A DNA stretch of 64,000 bases from Thalassia testudinum (GCA_037157565.1 JAZHRO010000013.1:120604001-120668000); one strand, 5' to 3'. Positions 20,597 through 32,086 are shown, numbered from the stretch's first letter. A program made the numbers and translations. Notes: generated by a model from the sequence alone, not told the origin.

Positions 20597-21953
20597 CTTC
20601 TTTGGCTGGACTTCACCTAGCTGACGACATTAAATTCAGCAATTGTACATATGACACAAAGTTGATACAAGCTTCATATTCAGGAGACATCTTTCATACT
20701 CTACCCTTTCCTTCATGTCTCTTTCTCAATGTGGACATTGCATCAGCTAGGCATGGGGGGGTGGATTCATTTTTTAATCATTTGGTCAGCTTTGTGAAAT
20801 TCATGCAAATTGTTTTTCTCTACTTATTCATAAAAGAAAAAGAAAAAAAAATTAGGAAGGAGTAGTTGGACATTAGGACTTTTCAACCTTAGGAAATATT
20901 ACATTAGGATCTGAACACAAAGACCCTTCAGGTCTTTGGACTTAATAAGCCTGTGTATCAACTAAAATGTAGATTTGTTTCTCGAGTCCTTGCCAACCTT
21001 AATTCTATTGTAATTTGAGTAAATAAGTTTGGGTGATAAGTACACGACTTATCAACCTGCCCTCTGATTTGAGGGAACTTTGAGTTTTCAGCATCTACAC
21101 ACTTTCTTTGCATTGACTCATTGTTCGGCAATTTTAACGGAAATTGGGTAGCTAATGAACCTTCTAGGGTGATATAGCTGGCAAGTTATCATGGGTAACA
21201 ACCCATAGGTAGGTTGTCCAGAGCCTAGTCACTAGACCATTTTCTTCTTGCTGCCTTTAGGTAAATCTTAGACTAGGGAAGCCACCTACTTAAAAAAAAA
21301 AAAGTCAAAAAGAAAAGGAGAAAAGAAAAAATAAGCCATACTTCGCCGCACGAGTATGGCTGGCAAGTTGTCGGTGATAACAGCTCATCGACCGGTTATC
21401 CAGAACCCAACTCAATAAATGCACTGAAAATTCCCAAAACACTTAGGAAGAAGTGAAGTAGAATGAACCGGGGAGATATACACTAAATTCACCCTTGTGT
21501 TGACCCTGTAAAAAGAAAAGTAGGGAGAAAGCTACCGGTTGTAATGATACACCTTTAGGCAGAATTCTCTTTTTAAGGCCACCTAGAGGCGTAGAAACCT
21601 GAAGTCTATTTTAACTGCCAATCAATGAGTATATCACATTCACAATAAGATGCTTAGAACTTAGGGTTCTCATTAAATTTTGGGTGAGTTGAATGGCCAT
21701 AGAAAGTCACTCTTAAACCCTAAAACTTGAAAATCCAAAAAAAATTAGAAAAGAGGAGAAAGAGAAAAAGAAAATTTTCTTTGAATAAGGCGAGGGCTTG
21801 AGGCAGTCTGCATTTTGGTAGATACTCAGGCACTGTTATGTCTTTGAAAGTTCAAATCCTAAGTAAACATTTTCTTAATGATTGAAAATAACTCATGTCC
21901 AAATAAGTCAACCTGTTCTTTTTTAAATAGCATATAGTTTTTGCTAGGGACTA
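20597..21953 (+). other. A3 3' untranslated region
   Basis: About 1.36 kb between integrase and the PPT. It contains an internal PPT-like GGCATGGGGGGG (20750-20761), A-rich stretches, and two related segments of about 55 bp (21177-21232 and 21359-21414) sharing GCTGGCAAGTTRTC and TATCCAGARCC-like ends. The open frame at 20593-20865 has no recognisable product. Confidence 0.6.
20748..20761 (+). promoter_or_regulatory. Internal PPT-like motif downstream of A3 pol
   Basis: TAGGCATGGGGGGG follows GGACATTGCATCAGC. The same arrangement is seen in A4 (24311-24325), A6 (42875-42888) and A8 (59338-59351). Confidence 0.5.
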
Positions 21954-21975
21954 GCAAAAGATAGGCATGGGGGTA
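21954..21975 (+). promoter_or_regulatory. A3 polypurine tract
   Basis: GCAAAAGATAGGCATGGGGGT directly precedes the 3' LTR start TGATG at 21976, and matches the PPTs of A4, A6 and A8. Confidence 0.85.
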
Positions 21976-22642
21976 TGATGTAAACATGATTACACTACTT
22001 AAGATATCTATTTATGCATGCTCTTAAGCATAGGTTTGCATTGCATGCTATAAATATTGCATAACATGCATCATCTTGCATTTAGAGTAGTTTGAATAAA
22101 ATGGAGGTTAATTTTCTCCTTTTATGTACATGGATAGGGAAAACTTTTTATCAGGATCTCAGATCGAAGATCCAACCATACAGATGTGATCAGGGCGATG
22201 ATTGGAGTTCAACGACTCCAAGATTGCCCTAATCAGACATCTGTAGCATCAGATAGTGACTTGGAAACCCTAGAAGATAAAAGGCCAAAACAGTGTGAAT
22301 CCACACTTCAAATGACAAATTTGACCGACGGATGGATTCGGATCGGCAATCGCAGCCTAACGGCATGAAAATCGACTCAATCCGACACCCGTGGCACCAT
22401 CTACAATATCAAGAAGATGGACGGCCAAGATGGTGCCACGTAGCGCCATCTCAGTCGTCAAGCAGGCCCTCAAGACCACCGTTGCTTTTTCAAAGAGGAT
22501 TTGGCACCCGATCTAGGCCATTGGATCTTGATCCAACAGCTGTGGATGCATGCGCCTTAAAACATCCTTGCACCCATCCACGCTTCGGAGTGTAGCGGGC
22601 AAGAGTTTTATTGCAAGCAGGCGACGTGCGATCGAAGTGCGC

Positions 22643-22684
22643 GAGAGGGCGAGCGGCGCGGACGAGAGGGCGAGCGGCGCGGAC
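22643..22684. repeat. 21-bp GC-rich tandem repeat in A3 LTR
   Basis: Two exact copies of a unit beginning GAGAGGGCGAGCGG, followed by a diverged third. CpG-rich against an A/T-rich background. Confidence 0.8.
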
Positions 22685-22935
22685 GAACGGGCGCGGGCGA
22701 GCGTCGGATCTCGATCGAGTAGCTGTGGGCACTCGATAGCATCCACACGCTATTGCACGCCTGCGCCTCAAGCAAGATTGTACGCAGGCGGGCGCGTAAG
22801 AGAAGGTAGGCGGAGGCGTGATCTAAGCCGTCCGATCTCGCGATCGAACAGCTGAGATCGGCTAGTCGTGCGCATGCATTGAACGCGTGGGCAAGCGAAG
22901 AGGTGCACGCGCGCTGGCCACTACGCCCACGTTAA

Positions 22936-22971
22936 GACCTTTAGCGACGGTTTTATTCGTCACTAAAGGTC
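22936..22971. repeat. Hairpin GACCTTTAG..CTAAAGGTC upstream of TATA in A3 LTR
   Basis: Arms 22936-22949 and 22958-22971, 14 bp with one mismatch, loop of 8 nt, about 55 bp before the TATA box. A related hairpin is at 49220-49253 in A5. Confidence 0.8.
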
Positions 22972-23025
22972 CTGAATTACTGTTTTAAAAGTTGTAATGA
23001 CCAAATTGCCCCCACTCCTTGCAAT

Positions 23026-23033
23026 TATAAAAG
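23026..23033 (+). promoter_or_regulatory. TATA box of A3 LTR
   Basis: TATAAAAG, roughly 1.05 kb into the LTR, just after the 22936-22971 hairpin. Confidence 0.6.
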
Positions 23034-23676
23034 GAGACCCCTCCACACGAAATTCTCATCCCTTCCTTCTCTTCTCTACCTCTCCAAAGCTCAAGAGAAG
23101 CATGTCCCACACCCGGGATGCTCCTCGGGAGATAATGTCAAATTTTCTGTCTCATTTCAGAAGCGGATCCCATGACGACGATGACGTGCTGCTCCGTTCT
23201 CGTTCCTCCTACCTCAACCTCTTCCTTCCTGCTCCGTCTTCCTTCGTCCAGGAGGCGTCTCGTCCGGCTCGTCCTCCAAGCGATCGTCGAGGAGGATAAC
23301 TTCTCTTTCCCATTCTTCTTTACAGCTTTCTAGTGTAGAATTTTCCTGCTTGCTAGTGTAGCTAATTTCCCTCTTTCTAGTGTAATTCTTCTCTAGTTTT
23401 ACTGTATAAACATTTCGAATCAATGAATGCATGTTTTCCCTCTCTCTCTCTCATTCTGATTGTTAATATGGCTTCATTGTAATTACATCGCTTCACTTTT
23501 CAACAAAAATTCAAAAAAATATAATTGCTAATATAGATCGACGTAGCCTCCCTGAGTTCGACTTGGGATTTTCAATTCTGATATAAATTTTATTTGTTGA
23601 ACACGAGTTTTTGCACTTTCAAACTACAACGACAAGTTTTCAAAACCAAACACTAATAGCAACCCGACGTTCAACA

Positions 23677-24137
23677 GGAAGGCATGCCATCTCCCGGTAG
23701 AACTAGAACATAGGGCTTTTTGGGCAATAAAATAATTAAACAAGGATTTATCTAACGTCGGTATCCATCGAAAACTACAATTAACCGAATTGGAAGAATT
23801 ACGTAATTTTTCCTATGAAAATGTGAGGATTTATAACGACAGAACAAAGAAATTTCATGATAAATACATTGTTCAGAAACACTTCGACGTTAATCAATGC
23901 GTTTGGCTTTTTGATACTAGATTACGTCTTTTTCCTGGCAAATTAAAATCGAAATGGACCAACCCCTTTATTGTGCACAAAACTTATCCGTATGGCACTA
24001 TTGATCTTTTTGGTCCTAAAACTAATATGACATTTCAAGTCAACGGCCAACGTTTAAAGCCCTATTTTGATCATACCCCAAATCTTCCATCTGAATCCTT
24101 CGACTTCACTGAGCCAACCACCTTTAATCACTAATGC
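23677..24137 (+). pseudogene. pol: A4 integrase C-terminus, 5' truncated
   Basis: It begins GKACHLPVELEHRAFWAIK, a stop, then an open frame from 23790 (MEELRNFSYENVRIYNDRTK, VNQCVWLFDTRLRLFPGKLKSKW, NGQRLKPYF), the conserved Athila integrase C-terminal domain that binds DNA. The core is off the left side of A3. Confidence 0.88.
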
Positions 24138-25533
24138 AAACTACGCCCAGTTGAATGGCGTAAAAGATAGCACTGGATGGGAGGTAACCTATCATTTTTT
24201 CCTGCTTTCCTTTTTTCCTTTCTCTTTCCAGGTTTTGACCATCCTAAACCCGATCGCTCTTCATTAAGGTGATCTTTTTTCCCTCCTAATGCAAGAGGAC
24301 ATTGCATATCTTAAGCATGGGGGGTGTTTTTAAAATTTGATGATCGACTTAGGATTTTCAAAACCTAAAAACATGCATTTTTCTTTAGTTATTTTCCTAC
24401 CTGCACACCCCAAAAATATAAAAATGTTGACAACTTTTTGAGGAAAAATTTCAAATCAGGACTAAGGTTGAAAAACTCACTTTTGGTACAGTGGGATTTA
24501 ATCTTTAACAAACTAGGGATGAGGATACGGATCTGATCATTAGAATTTCAGGATCTATTTTTAGACTAGATTAGATATTCTTCTCTAAAATTCCACCTGA
24601 ACTCATGATAGTTCAGGTGACTTGATCCTCTTTTGTAATATGGAAAATATCTGGCTTAGTTTCTGATTCAAAAACTTGCTTTTCTTGTGGAACTTCCTGT
24701 GTCAAATTTCACACACAAGCCAACACTTAAAAACAGCTAAAAATTAGAAAAACTCCCTTATTTGGGCTTAGTAAAAGTTTGAAGTAGATCATTGGTTTGA
24801 GTTCCCACCGCCGAGAAGGAGGAAAATGCCTCCTTTGAGGACATGATGTTAACATGTTACCGCCTCGACGCTGCTCCATATCTATATTTCATATCTTTAG
24901 ACGGAGCATTAAAGTGCATTTTAGCAGCTCAAGTGTCTTGGACAGTGCTCTACTTATAGTATCGGAGCAAGAGCTTGAGTTTGCTTGGAGCACCCTTTTA
25001 CACTGCATTTTGTTTTGGGGTTGTGAGCTCCTGGGTGGTCATGGACAGTGCTATCCCAAAACACTGGCGCCAAAGCCCCCTTGAGGATTGGTAACGGGAA
25101 TGATGATCCCGACACATTTGTTGTAAGACTAAGCTAAAAATAAGCATAGGGGGAGAATAATAATAAAAAAAAGTTTTAAACCAAAAACACGCCCCTATAA
25201 ATGTTGGCTTTTCACAAGCACAGACTCAAGGTTTTAAAGGATATTGCAAGTTGCGAATCAGATTCATGAGCCAGAAAAATCCTAAAAATAGAAATTTCAA
25301 GTCATCTGAATTAACAAGGGTTTAATTTTTGAATTTTTGGGAAGATACATTGATCCCGTTTTGTCTAATTTTTTGACCCAAAAAATAAATCCCGATGTTT
25401 ATCCTTAACAAATCCCATGCCTCCTGTGTTTAGATCAACCAAGGTCCCTTTAATTTTTTCTCCTCAAAAGTCAAAAAAATTACATTTTCCAAAAATTCTG
25501 TTATCCAAAAAATTAAAGTTTTGCTAAGAGACT
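24138..25533 (+). other. A4 3' untranslated region
   Basis: It is homologous to A8 59183-60570. It opens with the GGATGGGAGGTAACC motif shared by both elements (24176-24190). It holds an internal PPT-like motif at 24311-24325 and a small open frame at 24854-25084 whose counterpart exists in A8. Confidence 0.7.
24854..25084 (+). pseudogene. Small conserved ORF in A4 3' UTR
   Basis: 76 codons with SVLDSALLIVSEQELEFAW and FWGCELLGG; A8 has the counterpart at 59893-60135. A 2-nt difference after ELLGG shifts the A4 C-terminus. No family is recognised. It may be a relic of an env-like gene or a chance frame. Confidence 0.35.
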
Positions 25534-25556
25534 AGCAAAAGATAAGCATGAGGGTG
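25534..25556 (+). promoter_or_regulatory. A4 polypurine tract
   Basis: GCAAAAGATAAGCATGAGGGTG immediately before the LTR start TGATAAACACC at 25557. Confidence 0.85.
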
Positions 25557-27835
25557 TGATAAACACCAATTTATCATCATTCTTTTGCATTAAAACAATC
25601 CTAACTCTTAGGGTTTTGCTTCGTAAACATGTTTTTGATGTTGCATTTAGTTATAAATTAGGATAGGCATGCATTACATTTTTCTTGTCTTTTTAATGTG
25701 TTTTTGTGAGTGTTAGGGATGAATAGATATATCGATCCCTAAAACTCTAGCACTCAGGAAGGCAACTGGTGAAGAAGAAGCTCAGACTAGCTGGAACTCA
25801 GCTTGATCCAACTCACCACAGCTGGATTCCAGCTCACTTAGACTAGGGTTAGCTCATGGTAACTCCATTTAGCTCATCTCAGTTGAATGGCAGCTCAAGA
25901 GAGCTCATCTTAGCTCACCCTAGCTTAGGTCAACTCAGATCTAGCTTAACTTAGCTAAGTCTAGCTCATCTTAGCTTCCACTAGTCGACATGGAGCTCTA
26001 GCTAGCTCAGCTGAGTTGATTGGAGTTCTCCCTAGCTCAGGTCTAGCTACATCCAGCTCCACTCAACTCCAACTAGCTGAAGATGAATTCGTCTCAGCTC
26101 AGGAAGCTCAAGTCCAGCTCTCGGGGAATTAGCTTAGCTCAACTTAGTTGAGCTAAGCTACCTTAGCTACCTCAACTAGCTTGATCCTCCCCGGGAGCAC
26201 CAGACCAAGCTCACCTCAGCTCATTATGGTAGAAGCCAGCATGCTTTAGCTTGGCTTAGCAGTTAGCAAAGAACTAGAAAGCTAAGCCAACTAGAGTAGC
26301 TCCATGCCACCCCCTTCAGCAGCTACCGGCTCCATTTTAGCTCCAGACTCTTCATATCCAGCTACTCTCCTCAAACCCTAGCTCCCATTACCTCCTCCTC
26401 TACTCCATTACTAGCTAAGCTAGCTTATCTTAGCTAGCATCCAGCTCCATGGCCATTCTCCACCTTCCACTCAACCCTAGCTAGCTCCACCAACTAAGCT
26501 TACCTAGTCCACCTAAGCTACCTAAACCTCTACTCTATTTTGGCTCCAAGATGGACACCTCTTAGCCTCTCAACTACGCCCAAAAGACACCTTGTTTTGG
26601 TGCCAAAATAACCTTCTAGAAGCCCTCCCTTTTGGTGCCAAAACACCCTCAAATCATGGCCCTACACATAACCCTACAACCTATCCTAGCCATCCACCTA
26701 AGCCCCCCTTCTAGAAGCCTTCATGGTGGTGCCAAAACCAAGGCACCTCTCCATGGTTGGTGCCACCTTTAGGTGCCTCTCCACCACCATAACTACCACC
26801 TTCACATCCCCCCACTTGGCACCAACTCTCCTTAGCCCTAGGATCACCTAACCACCCACATCTTCCCATCTTAGCCATCCATCTCAAGATCACCTTAACC
26901 CTCTCATCCTAGCCTATAAAAAGACCAACACCCACTACCTTACAACCCATCCTTGGCTAGCAAAATACCTCTCACATTCTACCTAAAGCTCACGCCTAAG
27001 AGAGAAGAAGAAGAAGAAGAAGAATAAGATTAAGGGGATACTCTATCCCCTTTGTGCCTTCCCCTCTTCCCTTCTCTCTTGTGCCCGCGCCAACCCAAGG
27101 AGAAGCTAGGCAAGGAAGACCTTTGGAGGAGGTCTTGAAGGTGGTCCACGCTGCCTTGGAGAATAGCTTAAGGGTGGTACACGCCCACCCTTGGAGAAGG
27201 ATAGTTAAGGTGGAAGCTTCCACCTTGGAGGAGCCTTTCAAGGAAGGAGAAGGAGAAGCCCTTTTCAAGCCTAGGAGCCACTAAGCATGGAGCAAGGAGC
27301 TTCCTTTCTTCATCATCACTTCAAGAGGATTTGTGTTTTACTTTACTTATTGCATTTATTCTAGTAGTAGAAGCATTCCTCTACTAGGTCTTTTTGTAAA
27401 ACACTTTTGCATCAATCAAGTTGCCTTCAATTCTATTTCATTTTGTTGCAATTTTTTTATAATCTACTTTCTAGCACTTTTCACTCCTTCTCCCTAATTA
27501 CTCTATACCTCCACGTGTCTAGAGTGAGCTTAGGGAGAATCTCTACTTGTCACTTTAGTAGTAGTATAGTGAGTTAGGTGTTAGTCATTTTCTGTTGCCA
27601 ACAAAATTAGTGTTGTCATTATTTCAAAACCCTAAAAAGACTACATATTTAGAAAGATAAAAAAGAAAGTTGATTTCCATTTTCGAGCAAGAGACCAATT
27701 TTTGCAACCAAATTGCCTCCTTGGACGACCCTAGATACCCCACTATCTAGGTTATAAATTTAAAAGCATATGCGATTTCGCGTGTTATAATAACTTAAAA
27801 ACCCACTTTTACAAATCACATGATTTTTCGCATCA
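25557..27835 (+). repeat. A4 3' LTR
   Basis: 2279 bp, TGATAAACACC to TTCGCATCA; homologous to both A8 LTRs. An AGCT-dense tract covers about 25780-26530, palindromes TTTTGGTGCCAAAA are at 26595-26608 and 26630-26643, and a TATA box CTATAAAAAG at 26914-26923. An AGA/GAA microsatellite is at 27001-27024. Confidence 0.9.
25780..26530. repeat. AGCT-dense tract in A4 LTR
   Basis: AGCTC/AGCTT/AGCTG motifs recur every few to some 15 bases over about 750 bp, for example TAGCTAGCTCAGCTGAGTTG. The same tract is in the A8 LTRs (about 53410-54130 and 60810-61530). Confidence 0.85.
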
Positions 27836-29840
27836 GGCTTGTGGGTTGGGTTCATTGGTGCATGAAGAACTCTCATTAGCAGATACAACCATATATGTCT
27901 CAATATTCAAATGATCTTCCTCGAGTTCCTTTATAAATCCACAATCTTCAAATTTATTAATCACCTTGAAAATATCCAATTTCAGTTTCCGATCCCCAAA
28001 GGTGATTTCCATGCTACCACTCTCACAGTTGATATTAGACTTAGCGGTAGGTGGGAACGGATGCTCTAGAATGATGGCTGTGTTCCTCAAATTCTCAGGT
28101 ACATCCATGTTAACGGCAAGGAAATCTATAGCAGAATAGAAGCCCTTAACCTTGACAATAACATCTTTAATAACACCTCTCAAATTTGTGATTGAATGGC
28201 CCACTAACTATAGCATTACTGAGGTCGGCCGAAGTTCACCTAATCTAAACTTCTCATAAAGAGAAGTCGAAATTAGGTTAATGGATGAACCTAGATCCAA
28301 GAGTGCCTGGTCAAAAGTGTAATCTCCGATAACACATGAAATCAAAGGAGCCCCTGGATCTCTCTTTTTCGGAGGACGGTGATGCAAGATAATAGAACTA
28401 GCTTGCTCAGAGAGTCACCTTCCTTGGAACAGATTCCCTCAGCTTACGCTTCTGGGTGCATTAAATCCTTTAAGAATTTAGCATAAGCCAGTATGTGTTT
28501 GATAGCATCGAGGAGGGGGATATTGATTTCAAAATTTTTGAATATATTCAAAAGTTCCTCATTACTATCAACAAGCTTCTTCTTCCTGGGTTTAATCAAG
28601 GCCTCAGGAAAAGGAACATGAGTTAGATCTTTGGAATCAGGTTCTTGAGCCCTGATTTCTTCTTCAGAGCTCTCCTCTCTTTCCTTAGGCTCACCAAGAT
28701 TTTCTTGACTAGAGCAGGGTAGGTGCGAGTCCTGGGTTTACCTTCCACTCCTCAAAGTAACGGAGTTGGTAGATGCATATGGGTTTGGGTCTTGGGGAGG
28801 GTTAGGAAAGATTGGAGGGGCTTGATTAGCCAAAAACCCTAGATTTGATGAAGAAGCAGAAGAGGAAGGACCCTGCTCAACCACCTGAGCATATGCATGT
28901 GGATCCCTCTGATTCCCGTACTCTTTGGCTTGATTGCCCGGATTCTGTATGTTGCATGAGTTGGGTACGGGTTGAGATGGCAAACATCCAAGCTGACGAG
29001 TATTAGCAATGAGCCCGGTTTGCAAGTGTCTAGTGAGGCTTTCATTTGTTGCATGAGCTGGAGCATAGATCTGTGCATCTCTACCATCTGATGGTTCAAA
29101 TCAGCCTGCCCTACGGGTTGACGATCATTTCAAACTGGCTGATTGACCTGATTTGAAGGCAGCTAAGTATAAACATGACCCTGATCCATTGGTCTTTGCG
29201 AAGCATAGATGCTGGGTCTAAATTGGGTCTGCTGCCTCAGATTTTTCCAGGAAAAGTTAGGGTGGTTCCTCCAACTTGGATTATAAGCATTAGAATATTG
29301 GTTGGACCTAACGTTCTCTTGTACAGCATAGACATCCTCATAGGGCGAGGGTAGAGAGAAAGAAAGGGAGGGATCAGAGAAACTGGGATCAAAGGCCCCA
29401 GTTTGGAACCCATGGAGTTCCGAGCAATGTTTGCTCACAGGTAGAGCCGCATTGAGTTGAGTCACAAACTCCTGCCCAGAAGGAGCTCGTGAAGAATAGA
29501 ATCCCAAATTCTAGGATTTAGTGGATCAAGAATTGTTTGCAGAGTTTCCCGCCATCCACACCTCCATCCTTTTGGTAACCAGGTCCACTTATCTAGTTTA
29601 TTACAAATCAACCCCATATCGAATGAATGAGAGTCATGGACCTCGTTAACATTTGATCTAGGTTGTTCAGACTGGCTAAATGTATCCATGGAGGCATGAT
29701 TGATTAAATTTTCACTCATTTCCTCATACAAATCATGCGCACTATCTACGTCTTTGTTAAGGAAATTGCCTCTGCAAGAAGCGTCCACGTGATTTCTGAG
29801 TTGCTCAATCAACCTGTGGTAAAAGATTTGCACGAGTTAC
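27836..29840 (-). pseudogene. gag-pro: A5 gag (central and C-terminal) and protease, broken
   Basis: From right to left: gag at 29462-29833 (MQIFYHRLIEQLRNHVDASC), gag C-terminal Pro/Gln-rich parts at 29163-29507 and 28738-29025, then the retropepsin. Its active site is on the minus strand at about 28230-28340 (LLDLGSSINLIS, the DLG form usual in Athila). The post-active-site domain is at 27836-28204 (DVIVKVKGFYSAIDF, DVPENLRN, NINCESGSMEI). A4 cuts the gene at 27835. Stops separate the pieces, and the gag N-terminus lies at 46917-47159 beyond the S1/A6 insertion. Confidence 0.88.
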
Positions 29841-32085
29841 TGATCGCACGACTTCCACTCAACTCAATAATTAAGATAATTTCACTTAATTAAGAGTAGA
29901 AAAAGTCACTTAGGTTAACTCAAAATTGTTTTGGTTGTGTAGTATAGGGTCGAATTAACCTAACATTTTAGAAATTTTTGCTGGTTGAGTCCAGGTCGTT
30001 CACTAGGAGGTATAATAATTTTCCAAATTCATCAATTTTCTTTTATTTCTCTATAAGTTTAGGAGGTATAAATAAGTTGATTTTAAAAACATGAATTTTG
30101 CCAAAATATTTAAACTATAAGAATATACAAAATTTCATCTGAAAAACATATTTACTCAAATGATGTACTTTATTAACATGTAAACATGTTAGTTTTCCAA
30201 TTTTATTTCAAAAGAAATTAAGGCAATAAAAGTTGTTCTATTAAAACATACCTTTTTACAATTAAAACAAAGTCAAAAAGTAATTAAAATGATGCAAGAA
30301 AAGACTTTCTTCATTTATTTCTTCAGCCTCTCTCTTCTTTCTTTCTTTTATTTTCTTCTCCCTCTCGAGCTCTCTTTCTTACCTCTCTTCTGTTGTTCCT
30401 GCCTTCTTCTCTTGCTGTCTCTTATTCTCTTTCCCTTAGTCTTCTCCTGCCTTCTTCTCTTCGTACCTATTCTTTAACACTCAATGCATGTTCTCCTCCT
30501 TTCCTTATCCTTCAGCTTCACACTTAGCATTTTAACCATCAGATCTTTTCTTCCTCAAGTCCTTCAGCTAAACCGAGTTTTTTTTACTTTTTAACCCAAA
30601 ATTTTTTAATTTACGGCGAGGTCCTTTCGAGGATACACAGCACCCTAAGATCAGGGTGGGGCCAGACCCTACTCGGTCCTCACCTAATCTCAATAAGGTT
30701 CATTTTTGGTTCATTTCATATCAGTCCATAGTCTCGAGCCAATTCGGCTCAACCTGGCCTCCCAGGCCTCTTGCCCTCCCAGGGCACATTCGCTCACGCA
30801 CACAAGGGTGCACACCCGCAGGCACACAAGCCCGCACACACACACACATGCTTAGATACGTTTGAATGCTCAGATGCTTGTCGACTGAACGACCTACAGC
30901 ACAAATTGTCTTTGTTCCCATGCGCGCACTCAGAAACTAACGATGTGGGACTATCCTAACCCCTTCCAGATCCAGCTTCAAATGATCATAACTTCCTACC
31001 CAGAGCTCCAAATTGAGTGATTTAAAGTTTGTTAGAAAGCTCTATGGTAGATTTATACAATTGCAGGGTCAATTTAAGGTTTAGAGGATGTTTTCCTCTT
31101 CAATTTGAAAGATAAAATCAGGGGTTCCTACAGGTTATTATTGCCCGGAAATGAAATTATGTCTATAGAGTCCTCAAATGGACTTTTCTTTCTTATTTAA
31201 AGGTCTGTACAGGTTCTACAAGTTAATTCCACCTCTGTTAGAGTAAGTTCTAAGCTCTTAAAACCATCAGAATTAGAAGAGAAGCTCTACACTTCTCTAA
31301 AAGCTTCAAAGTTTAGATTTTCAGACTTTATTATGTGCAACAGACACTTAAGAATGTTTTCAATTGATTTAAACAAATTCTAAGGGTTATAACAGACTTA
31401 TCTAGACAAGATTCAAAGTCAAACTCAACAAAATGCTTCTCCTGTTAGTTTGGGTTCAAAAGTAACCCAAATTGACAGAGTTCAAATTCTCACTAAATAA
31501 CACACCTGAGCTCACTTTAATCACTTTCAGATCATTCAAAAAATTCTCAGAAACAATTTACACTCCTCAATACCTCAATTTGAGCTCAGATGTCCATTAA
31601 TAGACTCAGTTTGACTGTGGAGGCACAAAAAGTTGACTTTCTATTAAAAGCTTCTCCACAAGAAATCAAAGCCTCGAATAAAGTCTTCTCAACACCAGGA
31701 ACATATTCAGATCTACAGGTAGGTGTTCTGACCTTGATTCCTAGGGTTTCAGGGTTGCTGCCTGAGGTTCAAAATGTGTTTGTTCGACAGAGCATTAGGA
31801 AGGTTGTTATAGTATTCTAAGGGTTTAAACAGCTTCAGTGCATTGCACTGAAGCTTCTAGGTTTCTTCAATGTTCTTCAGATCTCTCCTAACAGACTTCT
31901 CCAACTCTGCCGGAGTTGGAGAAGATGAAGTCAAATCTACAGCTCCAAATATTTAATCCTCAAATAAACATCCTTAGAACAATCAGTGATCAACATTATA
32001 CCATTCTGGAGCTTCTTGCTAAGTTCTAGTAGCTGAAACACAGTTTTGGTTCACCGGAGCTCACCAGATCTAAGAAGCCATTCAT
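29841..32085 (-). mobile_element. S1: LTR-like remnant, minus orientation
   Basis: It starts TGATCGCACG on the plus strand right after A5 gag. Near the left end it has the R/U5-like GGTTGTGTAG and GAGTCCAGGTCGTTCACTAGGAGG blocks that in other elements here lie close to the LTR 3' end. No coding signature was found. It contains a pyrimidine-rich tract (30300-30470) and two perfect hairpins (31831-31855 and 31896-31924). Its right edge is lost at a CA repeat, where A6 LTR sequence begins. It could be a solo LTR or the end of a deleted element. Confidence 0.55.
31831..31924. repeat. Two perfect 12-bp-arm hairpins in S1
   Basis: Hairpin 1 is 31831-31855, AGCTTCAGTGCA and its exact complement around one T. 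Hairpin 2 has arms 31896-31907 and 31913-31924 (CTTCTCCAACTC) with loop TGCCG. They are 40 bp apart. Confidence 0.9.
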
Positions 32086-32086
32086 G

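Larger units (their letters stand above)
17202..23676 (+). mobile_element. A3: Athila element, pro to 3' LTR
   Basis: Plus strand: end of protease, RT, RNase H, integrase, long 3' UTR, PPT and 3' LTR. The gag and 5' LTR lie left, beyond A2. The 3' end (23676) abuts integrase sequence of A4. Possible target duplication GGAAG at 23677-23681. Confidence 0.9.
21976..23676 (+). repeat. A3 3' LTR
   Basis: It runs from TGATGTAAACATG to CCGACGTTCAACA, 1701 bp. Features: G-box-type palindrome 22428-22451 (CACGTG changed to CACGTA), TTGGATC..GATCCAA palindrome near 22523, GC-rich 21-bp direct repeat 22643-22684, 14-bp-arm hairpin 22936-22971, TATA box 23026-23033, and CT run near 23437-23453. The tRNA-like module of A1 and A5 is not seen. 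Confidence 0.9.
23677..27835 (+). mobile_element. A4: Athila element, integrase C-terminus to 3' LTR
   Basis: Starts inside the integrase where A3 is inserted and ends at 27835 (GCATCA) against minus-strand protease of A5. LTR and 3' UTR are the same family as A8. Possible target duplication GGCTT at 27836-27840; the other copy is outside the window. Confidence 0.88.

Noticed and set aside
22490..22855. Several overlapping Arg/Ala-rich frames on both strands
   Set aside because: Produced by the CpG-rich repeats of the A3 LTR; no evidence of coding.
27001..27284. Possible host coding exon in both orientations near the A4 LTR end
   Set aside because: Lies inside the A4 3' LTR and aligns to the equivalent part of A8 LTRs.
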